Shown: positions 1-8,470 of the stretch, piece after piece
How the letters are laid out: every line of letters begins with the position of its first letter
How positions within the stretch are numbered: the first letter of the stretch is position 1
NCBI RefSeq assembly: GCF_012516435.1
Contig: NZ_CP051216.1
Coordinates: 310,001 to 374,000, forward strand
Direction of reading: 5' to 3'
DNA from: Pseudodesulfovibrio sp. zrk46
GTDB lineage: Bacteria; Desulfobacterota; Desulfovibrionia; Desulfovibrionales; Desulfovibrionaceae
DNA: 64,000 bases
Made by a program: the position numbers and the translations under genes
Notes under the pieces: model-generated
Database searches by the model: none
What the model was told of the DNA's origin: nothing
The model's input: the letters and a program-made list of their open reading frames with translations, nothing else

Positions 1-617
1 TGAAACATTGGGCGCTCTTTTCTGCGCCCCTTTTTCTCATGCTCGGCTGCCTCTGGCTCGGATTTGACTCAGAGGTCGACGTGGCAACATATTTCAAGGC
101 GCACAGCCAAGCACACCCGATGCTGGCAAGCGTTCTTAAAGTCATAACCGACTGGAGCAATCCCGTTTTCTATGTCCTTTACGGAGCCATGCTTATTCAG
201 GCCCTCCGCAAAGGCGACTTTGAGACCCGCCGGTATGTGCTCATCCTGCTGGCAGTGCAGGTAATCGTGGCCGTATTGTGCGTCCACTTCATCAAACGCA
301 CCGTGGGGCGTCCGCGTCCTTCACAGCTCCAGTACCGATGGGATCCGATCACCCACCGCGGCACATTCCACTCGCTGCCGTCCGGGCACACCACCGAGTT
401 CGTGGGCTGGACCCTGCCCCTTGCCCTGCGCAAACACACCACCGCAATCACCATGTTGCTGGGCATCCTAGTAGGGCTGCTCGGTTTCTCTCGAATTTAC
501 CTTGGATGGCATCATCCCACCGACGTATTCTTCGGCTGGATGCTCGGCAGCTTCACGGCCCTGGCCACCACGGTCATCGCCGATTCCACTCTTTTCCGCA
601 AAAAAGCCAACGCATAA
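1..617 (+). CDS. PAP2-family membrane phosphatase (5' end cut by the window edge)
   Basis: Membrane phosphatidic-acid-phosphatase type 2 family enzyme, likely removing phosphate from a lipid or isoprenoid phosphate on the periplasmic face. The three family motifs are present: KRTVGRPRP, then PSGHT, then SRIYLGWHHPTD, separated by hydrophobic segments. The window opens with TG-AAA-CAT-TGG, so if the missing preceding base is A the true start ATG straddles the edge. That gives about 205 residues, a normal length, and a better N-terminal hydrophobic segment than the first internal ATG at 39. It lies 9 bp ahead of an ArnT-like glycosyltransferase, so the two probably act together in lipid A or lipid-carrier modification. 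The substrate cannot be told from sequence. Confidence 0.9.
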   Translation, partial: KHWALFSAPLFLMLGCLWLGFDSEVDVATYFKAHSQAHPMLASVLKVITDWSNPVFYVLYGAMLIQALRKGDFETRRYVLILLAVQVIVAVLCVHFIKRTVGRPRPSQLQYRWDPITHRGTFHSLPSGHTTEFVGWTLPLALRKHTTAITMLLGILVGLLGFSRIYLGWHHPTDVFFGWMLGSFTALATTVIADSTLFRKKANA

Positions 618-626
618 AGGCCCGTC

Positions 627-2255
627 ATGAAACAGACCGCACAGCGCATCTGGTATTTCCTTGAAGATCACCCCTGGCTGACCATGATTTTCGGCGTCTT
701 CGCCCAGACATGGTTCACCCTGTCCAACCGCGCCCTCTGGTTTTCCGACGAAGTGCGCTACGCCAACGCATACCAGAACCTCGTGCAGCATGGTAAATGG
801 ATGGTCCTCGCTCTGAACGGCCAACCGTATCCGGATAAGCCGCCCATCTATTTCTGGTTCCTCTGGCTGCTGGATGTGCTGACTCCGGCGGACATGCCCA
901 CGGTCTTTTTCCTCGGCGCAGCGCTGTCCGGACTGTTCTTACTGATGGCGAGCTACAAGCTGGCCCGCACACTCGGTTTTGACCGCACTGTCAGCCTGGG
1001 TGGCGTTCTGGTGCTGCTCTCCTCTTTCCTGCTGGCAGGCCTGTTCCATTACTCCCGCATGGACCTCATGTTCGCAGCACTCATCGTGCTCAGTCACGCC
1101 TGTTTTTTCAAAGCGTTCAGCATGGAGAACCAAGGTAAATACCCACTCTACGGTTTTCTGCTGGCAGGTGTCGCCACATTGGTAAAAGGCCCGCTCGGCT
1201 TCATTTTTCCCCTGCTGACCTGTGCGGTATTCCTGCTGTGGAAAGGCGAAATCCGCCGCTTCTTCACCAAGCAAATGGGACTTGGCTTCCTTGCCATGAT
1301 CGGCATACTCCTACTGTGGATCGGCGGCGTCATGCTGGCAGAAGGCCCGTCCTTCCTCATTGACACCGTATTGGGCAAGCACGTGATTCAGCGCGCCACC
1401 AAGACCTTCCATCATCGTGAGCCATTCCACTACTATCTTGTGGCATTCCCGCTGGCATGGCTGCCGTGGACACTCTTCGCTTTCGTCGCACCTGTGAAAA
1501 AGGCGTTCTCGCTGGAACACTGGGGCGGTCTGTGGGCTTCCCGCCGCGAGGCCGGACCACGAGCCTTCCTCTGGATAATGTTCGCGGCCACCTTCATTTT
1601 CCTGTCGTCCCTGAGCGGCAAGGTGCTCATCTATATCCTGCCCATGTTCCCGCCGCTGGCCTTCCTCATGGTTGATGCCATGACAACGCTGGACCAAGCC
1701 CGCACCAAGCGATTCTGGACCATTGTGGCCGGACTCTGGTGCGTACTCGGCGGCGCCCTGCTCGTGGTGGGCGACCTGCTGCCCTTTGATGTTCCGCTTC
1801 GCGGCCTCGGCATCGCGGCGGCTGTCATGATCGGCAGCGGCGGACTGATCTTTCTCTCCCGCACCGCGGGCTTCCGCGCCTCGATCCTGGCATCCGTGCT
1901 GGCCGTCACCGCATGGCTCTACCCCGTGGGGCTCATGGTGGCTCCTTCCATGGACAACGCCATGTCGCCAAAGCGTCAGGCTCTCATCATCGGAGAACTG
2001 GCCGACGATGGTTTCACTCCCATGGCATACCGCGTCTATTCCGGCATTTTCACCTACTACGCGAACCACAATCAGCTGGAAACTTCGGAGTGGGATGAAC
2101 TGAACGCACTGTTCAACTCCACGGACAAGCCCGTCCTGTCCATCCGAGACAAGCACTGGAATTCATGGGAAAAGAATGGTCGTCCTGACGACGTGCGCAT
2201 CATCGATCGCCAGACCATCGCAGGCATGGTCTATTATCTTGTGGTCAGGAAATAA
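627..2255 (+). CDS. ArnT-like GT-C family glycosyltransferase
   Basis: A 542-residue polytopic protein of the PMT/ArnT class, which transfers a sugar from a polyprenyl-phosphate carrier in the periplasm, often onto lipid A. An acidic SDEVRYA motif sits in the first periplasmic loop (about residue 40), followed by PDKPPIYFWFL, typical of this group, and then about a dozen hydrophobic helices. The C-terminal region (about 440-542) is soluble. The start is close behind the PAP2 gene, implying one transcript. Whether the sugar is aminoarabinose is unknown, because no arn sugar-synthesis genes are in the window. Confidence 0.85.
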   Translation: MKQTAQRIWYFLEDHPWLTMIFGVFAQTWFTLSNRALWFSDEVRYANAYQNLVQHGKWMVLALNGQPYPDKPPIYFWFLWLLDVLTPADMPTVFFLGAALSGLFLLMASYKLARTLGFDRTVSLGGVLVLLSSFLLAGLFHYSRMDLMFAALIVLSHACFFKAFSMENQGKYPLYGFLLAGVATLVKGPLGFIFPLLTCAVFLLWKGEIRRFFTKQMGLGFLAMIGILLLWIGGVMLAEGPSFLIDTVLGKHVIQRATKTFHHREPFHYYLVAFPLAWLPWTLFAFVAPVKKAFSLEHWGGLWASRREAGPRAFLWIMFAATFIFLSSLSGKVLIYILPMFPPLAFLMVDAMTTLDQARTKRFWTIVAGLWCVLGGALLVVGDLLPFDVPLRGLGIAAAVMIGSGGLIFLSRTAGFRASILASVLAVTAWLYPVGLMVAPSMDNAMSPKRQALIIGELADDGFTPMAYRVYSGIFTYYANHNQLETSEWDELNALFNSTDKPVLSIRDKHWNSWEKNGRPDDVRIIDRQTIAGMVYYLVVRK

Positions 2256-2325
2256 CACCCACCAGCAGAACTGATTATTTACGGTTAGACAAAGTCTAGA
2301 CCTTACTTTATACTGCGGAGTACTT

Positions 2326-2988
2326 ATGTGTGAAAAACTCCGCCATACCATCGTGTCCTGTGCACTGTTGCTGATCGCGGCAATGTCCGTGACAGGTTGC
2401 GCCGTGTATCCCGCGGTACAGGTCGCCGGTGGAGCCATGACCGGTTACGACGCCGTGCAGTTGGCGGATGAGTATCTGCCCCGCAATTCTGTTAACGGTG
2501 GGTCTCTCTGCGCCAACATGGACAAGGCACTCCAACGTCGGTTGCGAGAACGCCTGCACATGAACGGCATCAAAATGGTCTCAGCCCATGTCGTTGCCCG
2601 CACCGCCTATCTCATTGGTCAGTTCCCGACCCGCAAGGATGCCGACAAGTCCATCGAGGTGGCCCAGACCATTAACGGCCTCAAGTCCATTCACTGCAAG
2701 TTTTTCCCGCTCGGCACGCCCCGTGAGAATCGCGATGACACCCAGCTTCTCGCCAAGCTCACCAAGCAACTGGGCAGTTCCACTCGTTTGACCAACGCCG
2801 ACCTGCGCGTCGAGGTCATTCGCGGCAATGCGATTCTCATTGGTTCCGCAGCAGATTGGGAACAGAAGACCGCAGCCGTGGCCATCGCCCACGAAGTAGG
2901 CGGTATCAAGGGCGTAGTGGATTACATCTACGTGCCCCAAAAGCCCGAGACCGACACGCCTGAGGGCGAAAAAGTCGCTTCCAAGTAA
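2326..2988 (+). CDS. BON-domain lipoprotein
   Basis: A 220-residue exported lipoprotein. The N-terminus has a hydrophobic stretch ending in a lipobox, SVTGC, with the modified cysteine near residue 25. The rest carries two BON-like repeats (about 80-125 and 150-205), as in OsmY and DolP, which bind phospholipid membranes. GGAG lies five bases before the ATG. The preceding gap of 70 bp probably holds its own promoter. A role in envelope integrity is inferred from the family. Confidence 0.8.
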   Translation: MCEKLRHTIVSCALLLIAAMSVTGCAVYPAVQVAGGAMTGYDAVQLADEYLPRNSVNGGSLCANMDKALQRRLRERLHMNGIKMVSAHVVARTAYLIGQFPTRKDADKSIEVAQTINGLKSIHCKFFPLGTPRENRDDTQLLAKLTKQLGSSTRLTNADLRVEVIRGNAILIGSAADWEQKTAAVAIAHEVGGIKGVVDYIYVPQKPETDTPEGEKVASK

Positions 2989-3253
2989 AATCAGATTTTG
3001 AGGTCGGCCTTCGGCCTCTATTTTTCAGGTGATTTCGCCTCCGGCGGCCAAAGGGCTGTACCCTTTGGAATCCCTTTCTGCACCTTATGGCGCATCTTTA
3101 TATAGGAAAATTCCCCAGAGCATACATGCTTCGGGGAATTTACATACCTAACTTTGCGACGAAGTCGCAGATGGGATTCCAAAGGCCCTCGGCCTTTGGC
3201 GGGTGCAGGGCAGTGCCCTGCTAGTTTATTCTTAATCGCGTCGAAGACGCATC
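2989..3253. repeat. Composite intergenic hairpin repeat, copy a
   Basis: No gene is seen here. It holds a short G+C-rich hairpin at 3000-3018 followed by a T run (possible terminator of the BON gene). The conserved start GCCTCCGGCGG at about 3036 is followed by a CCAAAGGG/CCCTTTGG stem. An AAATTCCCC/GGGGAATTT stem lies at 3108-3141. On the opposite strand comes an ordered hairpin set: TGCGAC/GTCGCA (3154-3169), CCAAAGGCC/GGCCTTTGG (3179-3199) and GCAGGGC/GCCCTGC (3205-3221). The same order recurs near 39.5 kb and, interrupted, near 48.3 kb, with compensating base changes. Confidence 0.75.
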
Positions 3254-4387
3254 CTAAACTGCTTTCAAATCATCCAGAATAATCTTGGCAGCCCTGTCTG
3301 CTGCGCCGGGCTCGCCGACCATGTTTCGCAGCGCGACCAGATCCTTTTTGGCGGCTTCGTAATCAGAGTCATTGTCGAGCCACTTACGGGCGGCTGCGGC
3401 CAACGTGTCGGGGTTGGCGTCCTCTTGGATATGCTCGGGATACACCTCGCGACCCATGATCAGATTGGGCAGGGAGATGAAATCGACGTTGACCAGCAAC
3501 TTGGCGACAATCATGGAAATGAAGGAGACCTTATAGGCCACCAATACGGGCGTGCCGATGAGCGCGGTTTCGAGAGCAACGGTGCCGGAAGCAGCCATGA
3601 TCATGCGACAGGACTTGAACATCTCGTAACGATTGTCGGGCTCGACACACTCGACCGGGATGTCTTCAGGCCAGAGGTCCATGAGATCCCCCTTGTCGCG
3701 ACCGGGCGCGCAGACCATGACATAGGACAGGTCAGGATGATCCTGTTTGAGCTTCCGGGCGGTCTCGGCAAAGATGGGAAGCAGCGTGGAAATTTCCTTG
3801 GTACGACTCCCGGGCAACAAGCCGATACGGTTGTTGTCCACGGGCACCTGATCAAGGGTGTCGAATGGCAACACATCCATGAGAGGGTTGCCCACATAGT
3901 CCACGTCCACTCCGAACTTCTCGTAGAACGCCTTCTCAAAAGGCAGGATGCAGATGACGCGACGAACATGCTCGCGCAAGAAATGCACACGACCGGAACG
4001 CCATGCCCAGATTTGGGGGCTGATGTAGTAATAGACCGGGATGCCGAGCTTCTTGGCCATCTTGGCGATGCGGAAGTTGAACTCCGGGCAATCCACCAGA
4101 ATGATGGCGCGAGGCCGGACCTCGGTCAAGCGCTTCTTGATCTGGCTCAGGAGCTTGAGGATACGCGGCAGGCCGCCGAGAATCTCGGTGATTCCCACCA
4201 GCGAGATGAGCTTCATGTCGTAAAGCACATCCATGCCTTCTTCGACCATGGCCGGACCGCCCATGCCGGTAAAGCTGACGGTAGGATCGACTTCCTTGAG
4301 GGCCTTCATCAGCTCTGCGCCGTGCAGATCGCCGGACGCTTCACCAACGCTGAACCAGATGGGAGAATTTGGATTGCCTGTGTGCAT
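3254..4387 (-). CDS. lpxB: Lipid-A-disaccharide synthase LpxB
   Basis: Glycosyltransferase joining UDP-diacylglucosamine and lipid X to form the lipid A disaccharide, at the inner face of the cytoplasmic membrane. At 377 residues it is full length for the family. It shows the N-terminal GEASGDLHGAELM motif, YYISPQIWAWR, LPGSRTKEI, and the C-terminal nucleotide-binding stretch AASGTVALETALIGTP. It is divergent from a Gfo/Idh oxidoreductase across a 137 bp gap that should hold both promoters. No clear Shine-Dalgarno sequence precedes the ATG. The other lpx genes are not in the window. Confidence 0.96.
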   Translation of the reverse strand: MHTGNPNSPIWFSVGEASGDLHGAELMKALKEVDPTVSFTGMGGPAMVEEGMDVLYDMKLISLVGITEILGGLPRILKLLSQIKKRLTEVRPRAIILVDCPEFNFRIAKMAKKLGIPVYYYISPQIWAWRSGRVHFLREHVRRVICILPFEKAFYEKFGVDVDYVGNPLMDVLPFDTLDQVPVDNNRIGLLPGSRTKEISTLLPIFAETARKLKQDHPDLSYVMVCAPGRDKGDLMDLWPEDIPVECVEPDNRYEMFKSCRMIMAASGTVALETALIGTPVLVAYKVSFISMIVAKLLVNVDFISLPNLIMGREVYPEHIQEDANPDTLAAAARKWLDNDSDYEAAKKDLVALRNMVGEPGAADRAAKIILDDLKAV

Positions 4388-4524
4388 AGCGACTTAGTAC
4401 CCCATGGAGACACCGCCCGCAAGGCTACCGGGGATTGTTTGTGCAACGTGCTTGCAAACAGGCGTGTGAGGGCGTAGTAAACGGGCCCATCAGAACTTGA
4501 ACTGACAATAACGAGGATAGATAT

Positions 4525-5457
4525 ATGTTGAAAGTTGGTGTCGTCGGTCTAGGCTGGATGGGTCGTGTCCATCTGCGCAACTACACCGAGATGAATGTTG
4601 AAGTGGTAGGCGTCGTGGACGTTGACCCCAAGGCCCGCGAAGAAGTTGCCGCCCAGTTCGGCGTCAATACTTATGCCACTCTGGAAGAACTGCTCGAGAA
4701 CGATCTGGATGCCATCTCTGTGTGCGTGCCCACCAGCCTGCACCATGAGACCGGCCTTAAGATCATCGAGAAGAAGATCAACCTGATCATCGAAAAGCCC
4801 CTGGCAACCACCTCCATTGAAGGTGAAGAGCTGGTCAAGAAAGCCGCCGACATGGGCGTGACCCTGATGGTCGGCCATGTAGAGCGCTTCAACCCCGCTG
4901 TTCAGCGCGTCAAGGAACTCATGGGCGATGCCGAAGACGTCATCTCCATCCAGATCGAACGTGTTGGCCCGTACCCACCGCGTATTCAGGACGTCGGCGT
5001 CATCAAGGACCTCGGTTCCCACGACATCGACCTGATCCGCTTCCTTACCGGCTCGGAGTTCAAGTCCGTGTACGCGGTCTCCTCCACCTCCATCGGCAAG
5101 CATGAGGACTCTGCCCTCATCACCGCCGAGATGGAAAACGGCGTACTCGCCAACATCACCACCAACTGGGTCACCCCGTACAAGGGCCGCAAGATCAACG
5201 TCGCCTGTGAGTCAAAGTACATCCAGGCCAACCTGATCACCCAGGAAGTGAAAGAGTACTCTGCCTTCTCCACCTACGACAAATCCTACTCCGTGCGCGA
5301 GTGGCCCCTCATGTTCCGCGAACCCGTCAAAGAAGAGCTCAACCAGTTCCTCGACGCCCTGCGCAACAACACCACTCCGCCCATCACCGGCGAAGATGGC
5401 CTCGAGGTCCTCAAGACCTTTGACCGCATCTTCGACTGCGCCAGCCCCGAAGACTAG
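4525..5457 (+). CDS. Gfo/Idh/MocA-family oxidoreductase
   Basis: A 310-residue NAD(P)-dependent sugar oxidoreductase. It has a Rossmann motif GLGWMGRVH at the start, the catalytic EKP near residue 92, and a C-terminal alpha/beta domain. Members of this family beside lpx genes can oxidise UDP-N-acetylglucosamine at C3 (GnnA type), giving a 2,3-diamino sugar for lipid A. Divergence from lpxB makes that plausible here, but no GnnB aminotransferase is seen, so the substrate is open. Confidence 0.85.
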   Translation: MLKVGVVGLGWMGRVHLRNYTEMNVEVVGVVDVDPKAREEVAAQFGVNTYATLEELLENDLDAISVCVPTSLHHETGLKIIEKKINLIIEKPLATTSIEGEELVKKAADMGVTLMVGHVERFNPAVQRVKELMGDAEDVISIQIERVGPYPPRIQDVGVIKDLGSHDIDLIRFLTGSEFKSVYAVSSTSIGKHEDSALITAEMENGVLANITTNWVTPYKGRKINVACESKYIQANLITQEVKEYSAFSTYDKSYSVREWPLMFREPVKEELNQFLDALRNNTTPPITGEDGLEVLKTFDRIFDCASPED

Positions 5458-5478
5458 GCTGCGCGGATAACGCAATAG

Positions 5479-5513
5479 AAAAGCCCCCGAGTGGATTCAC
5501 TTGGGGGCTTTTT
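5479..5513 (+). terminator. Rho-independent terminator after the Gfo/Idh gene
   Basis: Stem AAAAGCCCCC/GGGGGCTTTTT with an inner AGTG/CACT pair and a T tract, 22 bp after the stop. The A and T flanks let it also work for the convergent methyltransferase gene. Confidence 0.85.
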
Positions 5514-5535
5514 GCTGCCGTTAGAAATGTTTCAA

Positions 5536-6099
5536 TCAGGAATTACGAAATAGTTGTAAGTAGAAATGCTCGGCGACATCCACTGTTTTCACTGGTGACA
5601 ACAGCAGCGCCTGTTGCAATTCTTCAGGCGAAAAACGTTGAGACACAGGCGGGCCAAACGGCGTATCGTGCTTGGCAATCTCGACGACAGCCAGCGTCCC
5701 CCCGGGCCGCAGGACACGTTGCAATTCCTTGGCGATAACCGGAAGTGTATCGCGCCGCTGGGCGTGGAGAACCGTGGAAAGATATACGAGGTCAGCGGTG
5801 TCATCGGGCAGAACGCAGCCTCCGGCGACGTCGGAAACCATGGGGCGGAGGTTAGGCTCGTCACACTCGGCCTGCAATTCAGTAATGTACTGCGGGTTCA
5901 CGTCCAACGCATAGACCATTCCCTCGAGCCCCACTTCCTGCGCGAAGAGTCGCGCCATGTAGCCCGTGCCGCATCCGATATCCACCGCAGTCTGCCCCGG
6001 CACGAGCCCAAGCTCTTTCAAGATCAGATCGTTATTCAACTTACCTTCGGTGAAGCGTTTCGGACGGGAAGGCGCATCAGAAGTGTGGTGCAATGACAT
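5536..6099 (-). CDS. Class I SAM-dependent methyltransferase (UbiE-like)
   Basis: A 187-residue methyltransferase with the SAM-binding motif VDIGCGTGYMARLF near residue 40, the acidic motif ALDVNPQ, and LRPGGTLAVVEI after it. The start at 6099 is chosen because AGGAG lies seven bases upstream; the open frame runs further but overlaps mlaA and lacks family similarity. The UbiE-like fold suggests a small-molecule or quinone substrate, but no specificity residue can be read. It lies 43 bp behind mlaA on the same strand. Confidence 0.85.
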   Translation of the reverse strand: MSLHHTSDAPSRPKRFTEGKLNNDLILKELGLVPGQTAVDIGCGTGYMARLFAQEVGLEGMVYALDVNPQYITELQAECDEPNLRPMVSDVAGGCVLPDDTADLVYLSTVLHAQRRDTLPVIAKELQRVLRPGGTLAVVEIAKHDTPFGPPVSQRFSPEELQQALLLSPVKTVDVAEHFYLQLFRNS

Positions 6100-6142
6100 A
6101 TGACTCTCCTGGCGGTGTGGGGTTTCTTCTGCGGCTGTTTGC

Positions 6143-6937
6143 CTAATGCTTGATGTCGAGTTCCCGCTTCTTCGTATAGAGGAACCGCACCAGTTCGTAC
6201 TCGAACGGCGACCCCGTCTCATGGTAGCGGAAATCTGTGTGGGAACGGCGGTTCAAGGCGCGGATCGCCAGCGCGGTGTAGGCCAGCGTCTTGGTGTCTT
6301 TGATGCCGAGGAGCTTGTAGGTGTACTTCATCTGCAAGAGCAGCAAGAGGAAGTCGCCGCCGAAGCCAACGGTATCGCGCACGTTGGAAGGGCCGAGCAC
6401 GGGCATGACGAAGTATGGCCCATTGCCGACACCCCAGACGCCGAGGGTCTGGCCGAAATCCTCATCCTGACGCGGCAGACTCTCCTGCAGTGACGCCACA
6501 TCAAATAAGCCAAACACGCCAAAAATAGTGTTGATCGCAAAACGGGAAAACGTAATGCCGCTCTTTTCACCATTGCCCTGAAGCATGCAGTTGACCAGCC
6601 GAGGCACCTCGTTGGCGTTCTCAATAAAATTATTCACGCCAAAGCGAACAGGTGACGGCAGGACGGTCTCGTAGGCTCCGGTGACCGGGAGCATGAAATA
6701 CTGATCGAAACCGGCATTGAAGGAATACAGATTGCGGTTCATGGGTTCCCATGGATCGTAAATCTCCAGAAAATCGATGTCACTGACCTTGGATGCATCA
6801 GGGTACCGTTTCACCGGAGCCTTAAAGCCCACGGATTTCAGACTGAGCGCAGGGTCCTCCAGCTTGATGGTCTTGGCACCACACGCCCACAGCATGGAGA
6901 GCATGAGCACGAGGAGAAGCGGTTTGAGCATCCTCAT
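6143..6937 (-). CDS. mlaA: Outer-membrane lipid asymmetry lipoprotein MlaA (VacJ)
   Basis: A 264-residue lipoprotein that removes misplaced phospholipid from the outer leaflet of the outer membrane and hands it to the Mla pathway. The signal peptide ends in LWAC (Cys near residue 19). The family signature DPWEPMNRNLYSFN is near residue 61, with VRFGVNNFIEN, GQTLGVWG and PYFVMPVLGPS following. Its ATG overlaps the stop of the upstream hydrolase gene by 4 bp, so translation is coupled. No mlaBCDEF genes are in the window. Confidence 0.95.
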   Translation of the reverse strand: MRMLKPLLLVLMLSMLWACGAKTIKLEDPALSLKSVGFKAPVKRYPDASKVSDIDFLEIYDPWEPMNRNLYSFNAGFDQYFMLPVTGAYETVLPSPVRFGVNNFIENANEVPRLVNCMLQGNGEKSGITFSRFAINTIFGVFGLFDVASLQESLPRQDEDFGQTLGVWGVGNGPYFVMPVLGPSNVRDTVGFGGDFLLLLLQMKYTYKLLGIKDTKTLAYTALAIRALNRRSHTDFRYHETGSPFEYELVRFLYTKKRELDIKH

Positions 6938-8229
6938 TGTTCCACCGCCTCTGTTGTGCCTTCAGGACGCACCATGGAGAGCATTTGCTCCACGAACACC
7001 GGGTACATCATGTTGCCGCAGTGACCACCGGACGGATAGAGATGCGCCCGACTGCCGAACACGCCGTCGATAAAGTTGAGATCATGGTCATTGAGGATGA
7101 CGTCATCCTTGTTGCCGATGAGCACGATCTTGTCGGTCTCCACCAGATAGGAGCGGATGTCGTAGAGGCTGCACTGCCGCATCATGGTGTATCGATCCAG
7201 CCCGGGCTTGAGGTACTGGAGATATGGCAGAAGATATTCCTCAAGGTAATTCTCAAAGCTGATGTCAAAGGCTGCTTCGGCGTAAGGCAACAGCGGCGTA
7301 CCAGTCTTGAGCGGATAGGCCTCGGGTGGAACCACGTATTCCGCCTTGAGGCAGATGTCCGAGGCAAAGATCATGGACGAGGACGAGACACGGAAATCTA
7401 CACCGATCAGGGCACGCAAGTCGGTATTCTGCAACTCAACATGAGTGACCATCTCATAAAGGAAGTTGTCGTCCAGATCGGTGACGTCGGCCAACTCATA
7501 ATATACTGAGAACTTTTCGATGATGCGCTCAATCTCGTCATGTACGGATACATCGCCCAGATTTTCCGGAGTAAGCCATGAGTCGAGTCGTTTGACCGAG
7601 TGGTAGAGGCTCACCGGCGGATTGATCATGAGAGCTTTCTTGAAATTGAAGTCCCCCTGCTCGCTGTCCTTGTGGGCAAGAAAAGCCGCGTGCATGGCTC
7701 CCAGGCTGTAGCCGGTAACGTAGTAATCCGTGACCTCGATCTCGTCAGTCAGATCATCTTTTATCCACTGCATGACCCGGTACAGGTCGGCCACGTCAAA
7801 GGGGACGTATCCGGCAGCTCCGTGCTCGGACACGCTCACCAGAAAATTCATATGAGTGGGCGAAGACAATGCCACGACGTGAAAGCCTGCCTGATGAAAA
7901 ACCTGCGTAAGAAATCGCATCTTGGCGGAATCATGCTCTGCCCCGGTTCCCGCTACGATGAAAATGAGCGGAGCCGCATCCTTGTGCGTGGCCGTGGTGT
8001 AAAACATCTCCCGCTCATGCGAGAGCACTTCGGGCACGTCGCGGTCTTCCACCTTGATGGAACGCAACTTTGGCTCAACCGGCTTCTCCACCCGATACAT
8101 TTTGTCAGGCGGTGTGCCGTACACCGTAGCTTTATAGGGATCATTGTAAGGATAGCGATAGTCAGCCCCCGCCGCAGGCGCAGCAAGCAGCATAAAGAGG
8201 GTGATATAAAGGACTATCGTTCGTGACAT
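6934..8229 (-). CDS. Exported alpha/beta-hydrolase, coupled to mlaA
   Basis: A 431-residue protein with a cleavable signal peptide (basic start, then hydrophobic residues to LLAAPAAGA). It carries an alpha/beta-hydrolase core with the nucleophile elbow GYSLGA at about residue 175, after VVALSSPTH. The start at 8229 has GGAG eight bases upstream; an ATG six codons earlier has none. Coupling to mlaA suggests a periplasmic lipase or esterase acting on envelope lipid, though the substrate is inferred only from this neighbour. Confidence 0.75.
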   Translation of the reverse strand: MSRTIVLYITLFMLLAAPAAGADYRYPYNDPYKATVYGTPPDKMYRVEKPVEPKLRSIKVEDRDVPEVLSHEREMFYTTATHKDAAPLIFIVAGTGAEHDSAKMRFLTQVFHQAGFHVVALSSPTHMNFLVSVSEHGAAGYVPFDVADLYRVMQWIKDDLTDEIEVTDYYVTGYSLGAMHAAFLAHKDSEQGDFNFKKALMINPPVSLYHSVKRLDSWLTPENLGDVSVHDEIERIIEKFSVYYELADVTDLDDNFLYEMVTHVELQNTDLRALIGVDFRVSSSSMIFASDICLKAEYVVPPEAYPLKTGTPLLPYAEAAFDISFENYLEEYLLPYLQYLKPGLDRYTMMRQCSLYDIRSYLVETDKIVLIGNKDDVILNDHDLNFIDGVFGSRAHLYPSGGHCGNMMYPVFVEQMLSMVRPEGTTEAVEQ

Positions 8230-8411
8230 AAAGTAATCTCCAGGCAATTCTTACCGCAAAAAAGGCAAGTTGCAAAGGACATGCCCGAAAACACTTTACA
8301 ATATGCAAGAACGTCATGCCGAGGACATATGCCTGTAACGATCGGGAGGTAACGTTTCCGACCTCTAGAAATCACCTTTTCACTGACACCTCACATCCTG
8401 CCCTCATGACT

Positions 8412-8444
8412 AAGGGGAGCCCGTTTACCTCCCGGGCTCCCCTT
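8412..8444. terminator. Bidirectional hairpin terminator
   Basis: A perfect 12 bp stem, AAGGGGAGCCCG paired with CGGGCTCCCCTT, around a nine-base loop, placed 26 bp after the chemoreceptor stop. The T tract is weak on both sides. Confidence 0.65.
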
Positions 8445-8470
8445 GTCATTATTCATCAGTGTCAGATTAA

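Noticed and set aside
3425-4477. 350-residue frame opposite lpxB
   Set aside because: Antisense shadow of a clear lpxB.
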